A DNA stretch of 64,000 nucleotides from CAWEDP01 sp963807925. GTDB taxonomy: Bacteria; Acidobacteriota; Vicinamibacteria; Vicinamibacterales; CAVVIG01. Below the pieces are notes generated by a model. The model was not told where the DNA came from, did no database searches, and saw only the letters and a program-made list of their open reading frames with translations. Shown here one piece after another: positions 31,400 through 40,974 of the stretch; position 1 is the first letter of the stretch, and each line of letters starts with the position of its first letter. Made by a program: the position numbers and the translations under genes. The DNA is taken from NCBI GenBank assembly GCA_963807925.1, contig CAWEDP010000002.1:2108001-2172000 (forward strand). The letters run 5' to 3'.

Positions 31400-34384
31400 A
31401 TGGTCAAATCAACTTTTCTCGTCGCGGCCGCGCTCGCCGCCCTGACCGCCTCCCCCGCCATCGCGCAGTCCCCCAACACAGCCGCTCTCGTGATCGTCGT
31501 CGTCGATCAGACCGGCGGCGTCGTGGCCGATGCGAAGGTGACGGTCGTCAACGCCGCGACCGGCGCGACGCGCGAGGTGGTGTCCGGATCGGACGGTTCG
31601 GCAACGATCGCCGCGCTGCCGCTGACCGGGACCTACACGATTGCCGTGACGAAACCGGGCTTCACGGCCGAAGACGTCGCCGACCTCACGCTGCGGGCGG
31701 GCGAAACGGCCACTGTCAGGGTGACACTCGTCGTCTCGGGCGGGACGAGCCAGGTGACCGTGTTCGGCACGAACCAGGGCGTGCGCGCCGACTCGCAGAT
31801 CGGCCGGCGGTTCGACGGCGCGACCATCGACGAAACGCCGATCCTGGGCCGTAAGGTCACCACGCTGCCGCTGTTCAACTCCGCCTTCCGTCAGGGAAAG
31901 GGCACCGGCGACCTGTTCGTCAACGCGACGTACTTCGTCACGGCGTCCGGCAGCCGCCGGACGACCACCTACATGCTGGACGGCGCGAGCAACGACGAGG
32001 CGTGGGGCCGCCAGACGATGCTCGCTACGGTCCCGGTGGGCGCGATTCAGGAAATCTCGGTGCTGTCCAACGCGTTTTCCGCCGAGTTCGGCTGGACCTC
32101 GGGCCCGGCCCTCAACATCGTCACCAGGTCGGGCACCAACCTCGTGTCCGGCGACGCGCTGTTGGTGGGCCGCCCCGGCGGCCTCCAGGCGACGACGTTT
32201 TCGACGCAGGGCTTCTGCGCGCCGTCGGTCTCGACGTGCACGACGCCCGGCACGCTCGCGGCCATCAGCCCGGCGGACGTTCCGGACCAACTGAACCAGG
32301 TCTCGGCGTCGGTCGGCGGCCCGCTCGTGAGCGACACGACGTTCTTCTTCGCCTCCGCGGACTACACCCGGCAGGATCGGACGACAGCCCTGTCCTCCAC
32401 GCTGCCGGCGTTCGTGCTGCCGCCCGACGGCAGCCTGACCTATGTTGGCCGCTATCGCCAGGAGCTCGTCAACGCGCGGCTGGATCACAAGCTCGCGCCG
32501 ACGCAGACCGTGATGCTGCGCGCGAACGTGGACCGGTTCTACGACACCAATCCGAGCGACGCTGTCGTCGGCACGAGTGCACCGACGGTCGCGCGCAAGT
32601 ACTCCCGGCGCTCCTGGACGACGCAGGTCAATCACACGGCCGTCCTCCGCTCGAACCTCCTGAACGAGGCGCGATTCGCCTATCTGAACGGGGACCCGGT
32701 GACGCTGTGGGAGGCCCAGTCGCCCTCCACGACCTACACGCGCAGCGGCTCGGTGCCGTTCACAATCGGGGAGTCGCGCTCCGCCAGTCTCTTCAGCCAC
32801 CAGGCGCAGATTGCGGACACGCTGTCGTGGTCGGCCGGCCGCCACACCGTGCGGCTCGGCGGCAGCCTCGTGCACCACACCTCCGGCGGCACCGGAGGCG
32901 AGCCCGGCACGGCCACGCTCGGCACCTTCACGTTCCTCAGCACGACGACGGCGAGGTTCGATCAATTGACGCTGGCGGACGTGCAGCAGTACACGCAGCC
33001 GATCAGCTACGGGATCAGCAGCTACGAGCTCGCGCAGTGGATGTCGGTGGCGTTCGCGCAGGACAGCATCCGCGTGCGGGACGACCTCACGGTCGACGCC
33101 GGCCTGCGCTACGACCGCCAGACCCTGACCGATGCCACGACGAACGTGGCGCCGCGTGTCGGGTTCGGCTGGCATCCCGGCGGTGATTCGCGCCTGGCGA
33201 TTCGCGGCGGCTACGGGATGTACTACACGCAGATTCGCGCCAACGCGCTCGCCAGCGCGCTGACCGGAGGCCTGGAGGGTCTGGTCACCTACACGGCGAC
33301 GCCCGGACAGTTCGGATTTCCGACATGCCTCACCGGATCGTGTCTGCCGGTGAGCATCGACCCGCGAACGCTGCCGCTGTCGCAGCAGCCGGCCCGCAAC
33401 GTCACGCTCAGGGCGGGCCAGCGGGACTTCTACCGGACCGAGTTCGCCACCTACGGATTGAACTTCGACCTGCTGCCGAACTATCCCGACGAGTTCGTCA
33501 ACCCGCGCAGCCAGGTGACCTCGATCGGCGCCGAGCGCGAGATCGTGAAGGGCTGGTTCGCCGGGGCCGACTACGTGCACCAGCACTGGACCGATCTCGA
33601 TCGCACCGTCGACCTGAACGCCCCGACGCCGTTCGATCGCACCGCCGCGGGTCAGACCCGGAGCGTCGCGGCCGCCAACGCCACGCGTCCCATCCTGCCG
33701 GTCAACGGCGGCGTGCGGCAGGTGAACGTGCTGATGAATCTCGGCGTCGCCGATTACGACGGCCTCCAGACGCAGATCAGCTATCGCGGCAGCCCGAAGC
33801 TCTACGCGGCCCTCAGCTACACGCTGTCGAAAGCGACGAACACGACCGAGCCCGACGGCAACGGCATCGGCCCGAACGACGCGAACATCGCCCGTCTCGG
33901 CGAAGAGGAGCGCGGACCGAGCCTCCTCGATCAGCGCCATCGCGCCGTGATCACGTTCACCTACCAGCTGCCGTACAACCTCACGGCCGGCACCGTCACG
34001 CAGCTGGCGTCCGCGCGTCCTTTCAACGCCACCACCGGCCTCGACAGCAACGGCGACGGGACCAACAACGACCGGCCGGTCATCGACGGCCGCGTCATCG
34101 GCAAGTCGGCGTTTCTCGGCACCGGAACCGAGGACGTCTCGATGTTCATCGAGGGGCGCATCACGCGCGCGCGCCGGACGATCCTCATCAGGCTGGAAGG
34201 GTTCAACCTGTTCAACCACGCGAACATTCTCGGACGGGCGCAGACGACCTACGGCGACACCGGCACGCCGAACCCGACATTCGGCCAGGTGGTCAGCGTC
34301 GGCAGCAGCGCCAACGCGCTCCCGTCGCTGGCCAACATCGACCCGCCGCGCATGTTCCAGCTCCAGGTGCGATTCTCGTTCTGA
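31400..34384 (+). CDS. TonB-dependent receptor with carboxypeptidase-regulatory-like N-terminal domain (Oar-like)
   Basis: This 994-aa protein begins with a signal peptide (VAAALAALTASPAIAQS). A CarboxypepD_reg/SusD-type beta sandwich (VVDQTGGVVADAKVTVVNAATG..TAEDVADLTLRAGETATV) follows, then a plug and a large outer-membrane barrel ending in FQLQVRFSF with terminal Phe. Such receptors are abundant in Acidobacteria and take up large nutrients or act in cell-surface functions. The ligand is unknown. No SusD partner is present. It is followed by a perfect 6-bp hairpin and the BlaI gene. Confidence 0.92.
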   Translation: MVKSTFLVAAALAALTASPAIAQSPNTAALVIVVVDQTGGVVADAKVTVVNAATGATREVVSGSDGSATIAALPLTGTYTIAVTKPGFTAEDVADLTLRAGETATVRVTLVVSGGTSQVTVFGTNQGVRADSQIGRRFDGATIDETPILGRKVTTLPLFNSAFRQGKGTGDLFVNATYFVTASGSRRTTTYMLDGASNDEAWGRQTMLATVPVGAIQEISVLSNAFSAEFGWTSGPALNIVTRSGTNLVSGDALLVGRPGGLQATTFSTQGFCAPSVSTCTTPGTLAAISPADVPDQLNQVSASVGGPLVSDTTFFFASADYTRQDRTTALSSTLPAFVLPPDGSLTYVGRYRQELVNARLDHKLAPTQTVMLRANVDRFYDTNPSDAVVGTSAPTVARKYSRRSWTTQVNHTAVLRSNLLNEARFAYLNGDPVTLWEAQSPSTTYTRSGSVPFTIGESRSASLFSHQAQIADTLSWSAGRHTVRLGGSLVHHTSGGTGGEPGTATLGTFTFLSTTTARFDQLTLADVQQYTQPISYGISSYELAQWMSVAFAQDSIRVRDDLTVDAGLRYDRQTLTDATTNVAPRVGFGWHPGGDSRLAIRGGYGMYYTQIRANALASALTGGLEGLVTYTATPGQFGFPTCLTGSCLPVSIDPRTLPLSQQPARNVTLRAGQRDFYRTEFATYGLNFDLLPNYPDEFVNPRSQVTSIGAEREIVKGWFAGADYVHQHWTDLDRTVDLNAPTPFDRTAAGQTRSVAAANATRPILPVNGGVRQVNVLMNLGVADYDGLQTQISYRGSPKLYAALSYTLSKATNTTEPDGNGIGPNDANIARLGEEERGPSLLDQRHRAVITFTYQLPYNLTAGTVTQLASARPFNATTGLDSNGDGTNNDRPVIDGRVIGKSAFLGTGTEDVSMFIEGRITRARRTILIRLEGFNLFNHANILGRAQTTYGDTGTPNPTFGQVVSVGSSANALPSLANIDPPRMFQLQVRFSF

Positions 34385-34409
34385 CGCCCCGCGAGGGGCG
34401 GGCTACAAT
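34385..34409 (+). promoter_or_regulatory. Hairpin after the receptor gene and -10 element of the blaI gene
   Basis: CGCCCC-GCGA-GGGGCG (34385-34400) is a perfect stem directly after the receptor stop; it lacks a U-run, so terminator function is uncertain. TACAAT (34404-34409) lies 7 bases before the blaI ATG, placing the probable transcript start at or next to the start codon. Confidence 0.5.
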
Positions 34410-34416
34410 CCGGAGC

Positions 34417-34842
34417 ATGGCCAAGACCCCTTCACGCACGCGTCCACGCGAGCCCGGCCCCCCGCTCGGGCCGCTCGAGTCCCGCGTGCTCGACGCGCTG
34501 TGGGCGCGGGGCGAGGACTGCCGCGTCAAGGACCTCCAGCCGCGGTTCCCGGAGATCGCCTACACCACGCTGATGACCACTCTGGAGCGGCTGTTCCGCA
34601 AGGGCGTGCTCGATCGGTTTCCGGTGGGGCGCGCGTTCGCGTACCGCCCGCGCGTGTCGCGGTTCGATCTCCAGGCGAAAACCGCCACGCAGGCGATCAG
34701 ACATCTTGTCGAGTCCGGGGCGGAGCTGGGCTCGGTCCTCTCGTTGCTCGTCGATCAGATTGACGTCGAGGACGTTCGGGCGCTCGACGAGCTCGAGCGT
34801 CTCGTCCAGGAGCGCCGTCGTGCGATCGAGGAGGGAAAATGA
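34417..34842 (+). CDS. BlaI/MecI/CopY-family transcriptional repressor
   Basis: This 141-aa winged-helix repressor has LGPLESRVLDALWARGEDCRV for the first helices, then YTTLMTTLERLFRKGVLDRF (recognition helix) and AFAYRPRVSRF (wing). The C-terminal dimerisation helices follow. In this family the repressor is cleaved by the partner M56 protease. The next gene overlaps by 4 bases and encodes an M56 protein. Targets are unknown; the hairpin/TACAAT region at 34385-34409 is a candidate for autoregulation. Confidence 0.9.
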   Translation: MAKTPSRTRPREPGPPLGPLESRVLDALWARGEDCRVKDLQPRFPEIAYTTLMTTLERLFRKGVLDRFPVGRAFAYRPRVSRFDLQAKTATQAIRHLVESGAELGSVLSLLVDQIDVEDVRALDELERLVQERRRAIEEGK

Positions 34843-35780
34843 CGCGGCTCCCGATTGGACTCGTTCTCGCGCTCGCCTCGTTCGCCATCGTCCAGACCAT
34901 CGTGTCGGCGATCGTCGGGCTGCTGCCGCGCCGGCGAGCGGCCAGCTCGCGCGAGGAGGCTGCCGACCTTCTGTGGCGGGCCGTCGCGCCCGCCGCCCTC
35001 GGCGCCGGCGCAATGCTTCTCGCCGTCCTCCCCGCGTTTCTGATCTTCGAGCCGCCGGACGCTCACGAGGAATCGGGATACGTCCTGCTCGCGTGCGCCG
35101 CTGCGGGCGCCTGGCGCCTACTGGCGATCGCCGGGCGCACGGCGCGCCTCTGGTGGACGTCGCGGCGACTCGTCGGCGAATGGAGCCGCGGCGCCACGCC
35201 GCTCCCGCCCGGACGATGGCGCGCTCCCGCCGTGCAAATCCGGTGCGGCTGGCCGGTGGTCGCCAGCGGAGGGCTCCTGCGGCCGCGGATCTACGTGGAT
35301 CGGTCGGTCCTGAGCGTCTGCCTGCCGCGCGAGCTGGACGCGATTGCGGCGCACGAGCGGGCGCACCTCGCGCGCCACGACAACCTGCGGCGTCTGCTCG
35401 TCAGCGCGTGCGCCGGCCCCTCGAGTACAGTCGCCCGCGCCTGGCGCTCGGCGGCGGAATGGGCCGCCGACGAACAGGCGGTCAGCTCCCCGGAGGCGGC
35501 TGTGGAGTTGGCGAGCGCCCTGCTGAAAGTCGGCCGACTCGCGGCGGCGCCCGCCTTCGAGCACGCCATCCTGAGCACAATCGACGGCGGAGGCCGGCTC
35601 GAGGCGCGCATTCAGTGCCTGCTGGCGCTCGACGCCTCGCGGCCCCCCACACACGGGCGCGCCGCCTGGTGGACGCGCGCGCCGCTCGGCGTGCTGGCGA
35701 TCGGCGGCATCGTGACGGCGGGAGCGTGGCTCCACACCATTCACCTGCTGCTCGAGACGGCCGTCCAGCGATTGCCGTAG
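34839..35780 (+). CDS. BlaR1-like M56-family membrane metallopeptidase
   Basis: This 313-aa protein has N-terminal membrane helices, a cytoplasmic zinc-protease loop with HExxH (IAAHERAHLARHDN) and a distal Glu in AAEWAADEQAV, and a C-terminal membrane helix (LGVLAIGGIVTAGAWLHTI). It lacks the penicillin-binding sensor domain of classical BlaR1, so the signal sensed is unknown. It probably inactivates the BlaI-type repressor encoded upstream. Confidence 0.88.
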   Translation: MTRLPIGLVLALASFAIVQTIVSAIVGLLPRRRAASSREEAADLLWRAVAPAALGAGAMLLAVLPAFLIFEPPDAHEESGYVLLACAAAGAWRLLAIAGRTARLWWTSRRLVGEWSRGATPLPPGRWRAPAVQIRCGWPVVASGGLLRPRIYVDRSVLSVCLPRELDAIAAHERAHLARHDNLRRLLVSACAGPSSTVARAWRSAAEWAADEQAVSSPEAAVELASALLKVGRLAAAPAFEHAILSTIDGGGRLEARIQCLLALDASRPPTHGRAAWWTRAPLGVLAIGGIVTAGAWLHTIHLLLETAVQRLP

Positions 35781-35971
35781 GTCGCTGCCTTCGCCGGGAA
35801 TCGAGTCAGGCGAACCTGCGAGATGGCGGAACCTTCGGCATTTCTCGGGCCTTACGTCGTCAAGCTCGCTGCCGAACGGGTCCAAGGGACCGCCCCTTTA
35901 GGGAAATCGATGTTGACGGACAACGGGCCCGCCAATACGCTCGATTTCATGCCGCTCGACCCGGCGACGTC

Positions 35972-37499
35972 GTGCCTCCCCGCCTGAAACCAGCGATCGT
36001 CGGTCCCCCCGTCACGGCAGCGCCGGAAACGGTGCGCCGACTGTCGGGACGTCGCACGATTTCGGGCGCGATCGTCGATCGGATCGTCCTGGTCCTCGGG
36101 CAGCGGGCCGGCCTGCTCTCCCTGACGGCGCCTGTTTACGCCGCCCTGTTCGTGATTCATGCCCGGCACTCGCTGGCGGCGCTCGCCGCCGGCGAGCTGC
36201 CGCCGGATCTCGGCTACTCGCCGATGGCCGCCGCGTCGCTGCAGCTCGCCCAGGCGATCTGTCTGGCCTATCTGTTCGCGGTGTACGGGCTCGGGTTGTG
36301 GACGTGGCGACGCCTGCGCCTGACGCCGCGCGACGTCGCGTGGAACGCCGCCGCCATCGCCGTGCTGGCGTGGACGCTGGCCCCGGCGAACTCGACCGAC
36401 GTCGTCGAGTACATCGGCTTCGGACGGCTGCTGGCGGTGTACCACGTCAGCCCGTACCTCCACACCTACTCGGAGTATGCCGATTCGTTCGCCTCCGCGG
36501 TGACGTGGGACGAACCGATGCCGTACGGCCCTCTGCTGATGCCGATCTTCGCGCTGGCCGGCGTCGTGTCGCAGCGGAACGCGCTGCTCGCCGTGTACGC
36601 CATCAAGTTCGCGTGGCTGCTCGTCCACGCCGCGAACGCGATTCTGGTCTGGCGGATCGCGCGCGGGCTCGGGCTCGACGCCTCGCGCGCGTTGTTCGTC
36701 TACGCATTCAACCCGCTCGTGCTCCTCGAACAGACCGGCAACGGCCACAACGACGGGGCGATGGTGCTCTTCGGTCTGCTGGCGCTCGTCGCCTTGCAGC
36801 GCGGGTGGCCCCGCCGCGCGGTGTGGCTGGCGCTCTCCAGCGCGCTCGTGAAGATGTCGGGTGTCTTCTGGCTGGCAGGCGTCATCGCGCTGCTGCTGCG
36901 ACGCCGTCGACTTGCGGCGCTGTCACAGGCGCTCGTCGTCGCCGCGGCGGCCGTCGCGCTGATCGTCCTGGCGCTCCCCGGTTGCGCGGCGGCGCTCACA
37001 GGTACTGAACAGCCAGTGGCAATACAGCGAGGACTCGCTGCACACCGTCCTCATCGGCGGTGCGCGGCGGCTGTCGATCGCGCTCGGGGCACGGCTCGAG
37101 TACGACGACGTCTTCGCCGCCGATCGGCTGCTCTTCACCGTCTTCTTCCTCGCGTTCTGCGCGTGGCGCTACCGGCGGATTGCCGACGTCACCACGCTCG
37201 TGCAGGAGCTCGGGCGGATCATGCTGGCGCTGTTGCTGATGTTTGCGGTGTCCGTGTACCCGTGGTATCTGACGTGGATGGCGCCGCTCGCCGCACTCGC
37301 GGACTCCTCACGGCTGCGCCGGAGCATCCTCGTGGCATGCGCGGCGTCGATGGTGCTGTATGCAGTGCCGTACGGCTGGGTCGAGCGGGTGCCGTCGCAC
37401 GCCGTGTGGGCCACGGTCCGGCTCTCCGCGGCGTTCCTCGTGCCGCTCGCGCTCTGGATCTGGTTCGAGTCACGGCCGCGGCCGGCCGGCTGCGGCTGA
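35972..37499 (+). pseudogene. GT-C type membrane glycosyltransferase (MptB/GT87-like), one frameshift
   Basis: This is a membrane protein of about 12 helices. The loop after helix 3 has NSTDVVEYIGFGRLLAVYHV and SPYLHTYSEYADSFASAVTW, and a later loop FNPLVLLEQTGNGHNDGAM is characteristic of polyprenol-phosphate-dependent mannosyltransferase-like enzymes. The frame breaks at 36977-36981 (CTC-CCC-G-GTT). Deleting one base continues as VARRRSQVLNSQWQYSEDSL through to PRPAGCG at 37499. GTG 35972 is the only usable start in frame. The glycan substrate is unknown. Confidence 0.72.
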
Positions 37500-37521
37500 T
37501 CGCCGGCCGCGTCGATCGTCT

Positions 37522-39180
37522 TCAGTTCCTCGTCAGCGCAAAGGTCCACACCGACCCGCCGGTCGGCACCTTGTCGGCGGCGTACCGGGACGCCAGTCCA
37601 CCTCCCAGTCCCGATGCGACCGTCACATACTGCCGGCCCTTGTGCATGTAGGTGATCGCGGTCGAGTTGATGCTGGAGCCGGTCTTGAACTGCCACAGCG
37701 TCCGCCCCGTGTCCTGATCCAGCGCCGTCAGCTCTCCCGACAGCTTGCCCGTGAAGAGCAGGCCGCCGCCGGTGGCAAGGACCCCGGATGAACTGGGGAA
37801 CTCGGTCAGCGGAACTTCCCATTTCTTGGCGCCCGTGAGCGGGTCGATGGCCACGACATGGCCCAGCACGTCGCCAGGCTTCAGGTCGGGCACCCTGGCC
37901 ACCACGCCGGTCGTGTTGCCTCCTATGACTTCCGGCTGTGGCGGCGCCAGCTTCTGTATCCGCGGGACGTTCCACGTCGTCGCGTAGATGAGCCGCGTCG
38001 TCGGGTTGTAGGCGATCGGGACCGCGTTGGTGCCGCGCGAGGGCCAGATTTCCACCTCCTCGCCGGCCAGAAACCGCTTGTAGACGTCGGTCAGCACCGG
38101 ACGGCCGGTCGACGGATCGATGCGACTGGCCCAGTTGACCTTGACGAGCGGGTGCGCCGCGATGAACGTGCAGTTGGTACGATCCAGCACGTACAGGAAG
38201 CCGTTCTTGTTCGCCTGGATCATCACCTTCCGCGGACGCCCGCCGATCGTCAGATCGGCGAGCACCTGTTCGTCGTTGCCATCGACGTCGTACACGTCGT
38301 TCGGCGTGTACTGGAAGTGGCAGGCGATCTCGCCGGTCTTCGGCCGAATCGCCAGCACGCTTGAGGTGTACAGACTGTCCAGCCCCTCCCTCGGCCGCGG
38401 ATCGTACGGCTCCGCGTTGCCGACGCCCCAGTACACGAGATCGAGCTCCGGGTCGTACGAGCCGGAACGCCACGTCGGGCCGCCGCCGTGCTTCCACGCA
38501 TCGCTGTCTTTCGGCCAGGTCTCCGAGCCGGGCTCACCCGGCGCTGGAATGGTGTAGCGGCGCCACAGCCTGTTCCCGGTCTCGGGATCCCAGCCGTCCA
38601 GGAATCCGCGCGTTGTCGACTCGCCTCCGGCCATGCCGGAGATCACGACGCCGTTGGCCACAATGGGCGCGCTCGTCGCGTAGTATCCTTCGCGGCCGTC
38701 GGCGAACTTCTGGTTCCAGAGCTCCTTGCCGGTCTTCATGTCGAGCGCGACGATGTGATTGTCGATCGTGACGCGATACAGCTTGCCGTCGTAGATGGTG
38801 GCGGCGCCGCGCGTCACCGCGGTGCGCTCGGTTCCCGGTTCGACGCGTACGGGGGTCCGCCAGATCTGGCGACCGGTCTCGACATCGATCGCGAAGGTCC
38901 AGCGGCCATTGATCACGTACATGACGCCGTCGTACACGGTCGGCGCGGCCAGCTCGCCCCAGTCGTTCATCAGGCTGGCGCTCCAGAGCGGAACGAGGCG
39001 CTTGACGTTCGACCGATTGATTGCGGCGAGCGGACTGTAGCTCCGGCGGTGATAGCCCATGCTCTCGGTGGTGACGTTCTCCGGATTCTTCCCGTCGTCG
39101 ATCAACTCCACGGCCGTCTGCGCCAGGCCCAGCGCGGCCCAGCCAGCGACCAGGATCCCCAACAGCCACACTCTCTTCAC
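37522..39180 (-). CDS. PQQ-type beta-propeller dehydrogenase
   Basis: The signal peptide (MKRVWLLGILVAGWAALGLA) is followed by an eight-bladed propeller of the quinoprotein alcohol dehydrogenase class, with repeats such as AIDVETGRQIWRTPV, ALDMKTGKELWNQKF and GWDPETGNRLWRRY. The segment YWGVGNAEPYDPRPREGLDS is typical of the class. There is no C-terminal cytochrome c domain, so electrons must pass to a separate carrier. Substrate is unknown. A TATACT -10-like element lies at 39237-39232 on the reverse strand. Confidence 0.9.
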   Translation of the reverse strand: MKRVWLLGILVAGWAALGLAQTAVELIDDGKNPENVTTESMGYHRRSYSPLAAINRSNVKRLVPLWSASLMNDWGELAAPTVYDGVMYVINGRWTFAIDVETGRQIWRTPVRVEPGTERTAVTRGAATIYDGKLYRVTIDNHIVALDMKTGKELWNQKFADGREGYYATSAPIVANGVVISGMAGGESTTRGFLDGWDPETGNRLWRRYTIPAPGEPGSETWPKDSDAWKHGGGPTWRSGSYDPELDLVYWGVGNAEPYDPRPREGLDSLYTSSVLAIRPKTGEIACHFQYTPNDVYDVDGNDEQVLADLTIGGRPRKVMIQANKNGFLYVLDRTNCTFIAAHPLVKVNWASRIDPSTGRPVLTDVYKRFLAGEEVEIWPSRGTNAVPIAYNPTTRLIYATTWNVPRIQKLAPPQPEVIGGNTTGVVARVPDLKPGDVLGHVVAIDPLTGAKKWEVPLTEFPSSSGVLATGGGLLFTGKLSGELTALDQDTGRTLWQFKTGSSINSTAITYMHKGRQYVTVASGLGGGLASRYAADKVPTGGSVWTFALTRN

Positions 39181-39307
39181 GTCGCCCTCGCATGGGATGG
39201 ATCGGAGCGTCCACGGGCGGACGCCCGGGCCAGTATAGACGGCGGCTGACTGGTTTGCGACTCCCTGGAGCGGCGGCGCGTGAAAGGTGGCGATCCGCGG
39301 CGCCGAC

Positions 39308-40054
39308 TCACGCCGCCGCCGGACCGTCGCGGTACAGGGTGAGCGCCACGTCCACGTTGGCCCGCAGCGCGTCGGCGATGGCGGGCCACTGCTTCTCGGC
39401 GCGGATCAGCGTCTTCCAGGAATAGAGGTGCCTCGGCTTGTGGAAATCGCTGTTGGCGATGTACGGGTAGTGCTTCAGGCTGGTGACGCTGAAGAGATCG
39501 TCGCGGTTCCCCGCCTCCCAGACGTCGACGAGGCTCGCGAGCCGTTTGCGATGATTCCACAGATAGCAGGTCCCGATCTCGATACGCCGCGTGGTCCGAT
39601 GGTGCGGGTGGCACGCGATGCTGACGCCACCCTGGCGCCGGATTTCCTTCAAGATGTCGTCGGCCGGCTGATCGGCGCTGATGAACCGCTTGATGTCGAG
39701 CGCCACGATGTGGGAATTTCGCCGGCTGCGAATGTGATTCTGAGTCACCTCGGCGCCGGGAATCACCAGCAGGTTGTAGGTCCGGAGCGCCCGCCGCGCT
39801 TCCGCGCGGATGCTCGCCAGGTACTCCTCGAACCGCTCCTCGGTCACCGAGAAGTCGCGGTAGCCGAGCGACGCCAGCTTTCCCGCCCGCGCGAGCACGT
39901 CGCGCCGCATCAGAATGTGATCGGTGATCGCGATCACGTCGAAGCGTCCGGTCTGGCCGTACAGATCGATCACTTCGCGGAGCGACAGGCGGCCGTCGCT
40001 CCAGCGGGTATGCACGTGAAAATCGCAGAGAAGGAACGGCTCGTATCCGGGCAC
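39308..40054 (-). CDS. PHP-domain metal-dependent phosphoesterase
   Basis: This 248-aa PHP-fold protein has metal ligands in DFHVHTRWSDGRL, IAITDHILM, PGAEVTQNH, ACHPHHR and NSDFHKP. The substrate could be a nucleotide or phosphosugar. GTG 40054 starts on the last base of the preceding gene's TAG stop (TAGTG), giving tight coupling to the glycosyltransferase. It lacks the DNA polymerase features of other PHP proteins. Confidence 0.87.
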   Translation of the reverse strand: MPGYEPFLLCDFHVHTRWSDGRLSLREVIDLYGQTGRFDVIAITDHILMRRDVLARAGKLASLGYRDFSVTEERFEEYLASIRAEARRALRTYNLLVIPGAEVTQNHIRSRRNSHIVALDIKRFISADQPADDILKEIRRQGGVSIACHPHHRTTRRIEIGTCYLWNHRKRLASLVDVWEAGNRDDLFSVTSLKHYPYIANSDFHKPRHLYSWKTLIRAEKQWPAIADALRANVDVALTLYRDGPAAA

Positions 40055-40809
40055 TATGTCCTCACGTCGAGATGGCTGCCGTCGGCCGGCCGATGCCGCA
40101 GGATCTCGGACCAGAAGTTCCTGACGTACAGGCTGAAGACAGCCGAGGTCCCCATCGCGTGATAACGCCGGGCCGAGGTCCACACCCAGCAGTCGCCGCA
40201 GATGCGAATGGTGCCGACCGCCGTGAACCGGCGGCCCAGGTTGGTGTCCTCGCCGTGGAAGTCAATCGTGCGGTCGAACCCGCCGATGCGCGCCAGCGCG
40301 CCGGCGTGCACGGCGAAATTGCCGCCGTAGAGAATCGCGCCGAGCTTCAGCACATGGTGCACCAGCGCGCGCGTCGGCGGAGCGACGACGAGATCGTAGG
40401 TGCGGACCAGCAGACGGCCGGTCGGATGCCAGTCGAAGAACCGGTAGGGACCGGTGACGGCGGCGACATCCCAGTCGAGATCGGTCGTACCGGTCGCCGC
40501 GAACCGTCGCTCGATCCGCTGGATCCAGCAGATCGGCGCGCGGCAATCGGCGTCCAGATACACCAGGATGTCGCTCTTCGCCGAACGCCTCGCCGTCTCG
40601 CGCGCGTGGACGAGGCCTTTCGCGGGCTCGCCAATCAGGCGGACGCCGGGCACCGCCTCGGCGACCCGCCCGGTGCCGTCCGTGCTGGCGTTGTCGATCA
40701 CCAGGATTTCATCGGGCGGCCGCGTCTGGGCCTTCAGGGAATACAGGCAGGCGGGAAGGTAGCGGACCTCGTTGTACGCGCAGACGATCGCGGCGATGGT
40801 CAGGCGCAT
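40054..40809 (-). CDS. Family 2 glycosyltransferase
   Basis: The GT-A fold has IVCAYNEVRYLPACLYSLKA, ILVIDNASTDGT and the D-x-D motif in LVYLDADCRAP. Acceptor-region FDRTIDFHGEDTNLGRR contains the ED motif. The protein is soluble or peripheral, 251 aa, and has no C-terminal membrane helices. ATG 40809 is used; TTG 40818 is also possible. It is co-transcribed with the PHP protein, and divergent from the next glycosyltransferase. Confidence 0.88.
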   Translation of the reverse strand: MRLTIAAIVCAYNEVRYLPACLYSLKAQTRPPDEILVIDNASTDGTGRVAEAVPGVRLIGEPAKGLVHARETARRSAKSDILVYLDADCRAPICWIQRIERRFAATGTTDLDWDVAAVTGPYRFFDWHPTGRLLVRTYDLVVAPPTRALVHHVLKLGAILYGGNFAVHAGALARIGGFDRTIDFHGEDTNLGRRFTAVGTIRICGDCWVWTSARRYHAMGTSAVFSLYVRNFWSEILRHRPADGSHLDVRT

Positions 40810-40974
40810 GGTCTGCAAGTCACCATCGGGCGCAGCATATGGGGGTGGTGTAACAACAGGACGGCGACGGCGCCACGGCGATGTGAATTCGTGTTCACGC
40901 GTCCGTCACATCGCCGCCCCATACTGGGCCACAGAGGGTCCGGCCGCCGGCCGGACGCTGAAGAGGAGCCGCCC

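Noticed and set aside
31409..34219. Reverse frame of 936 codons across the TonB receptor gene
   Set aside because: The forward protein has a signal peptide, plug and terminal Phe; the reverse frame shows only low-complexity Arg/Gly/Val sequence.
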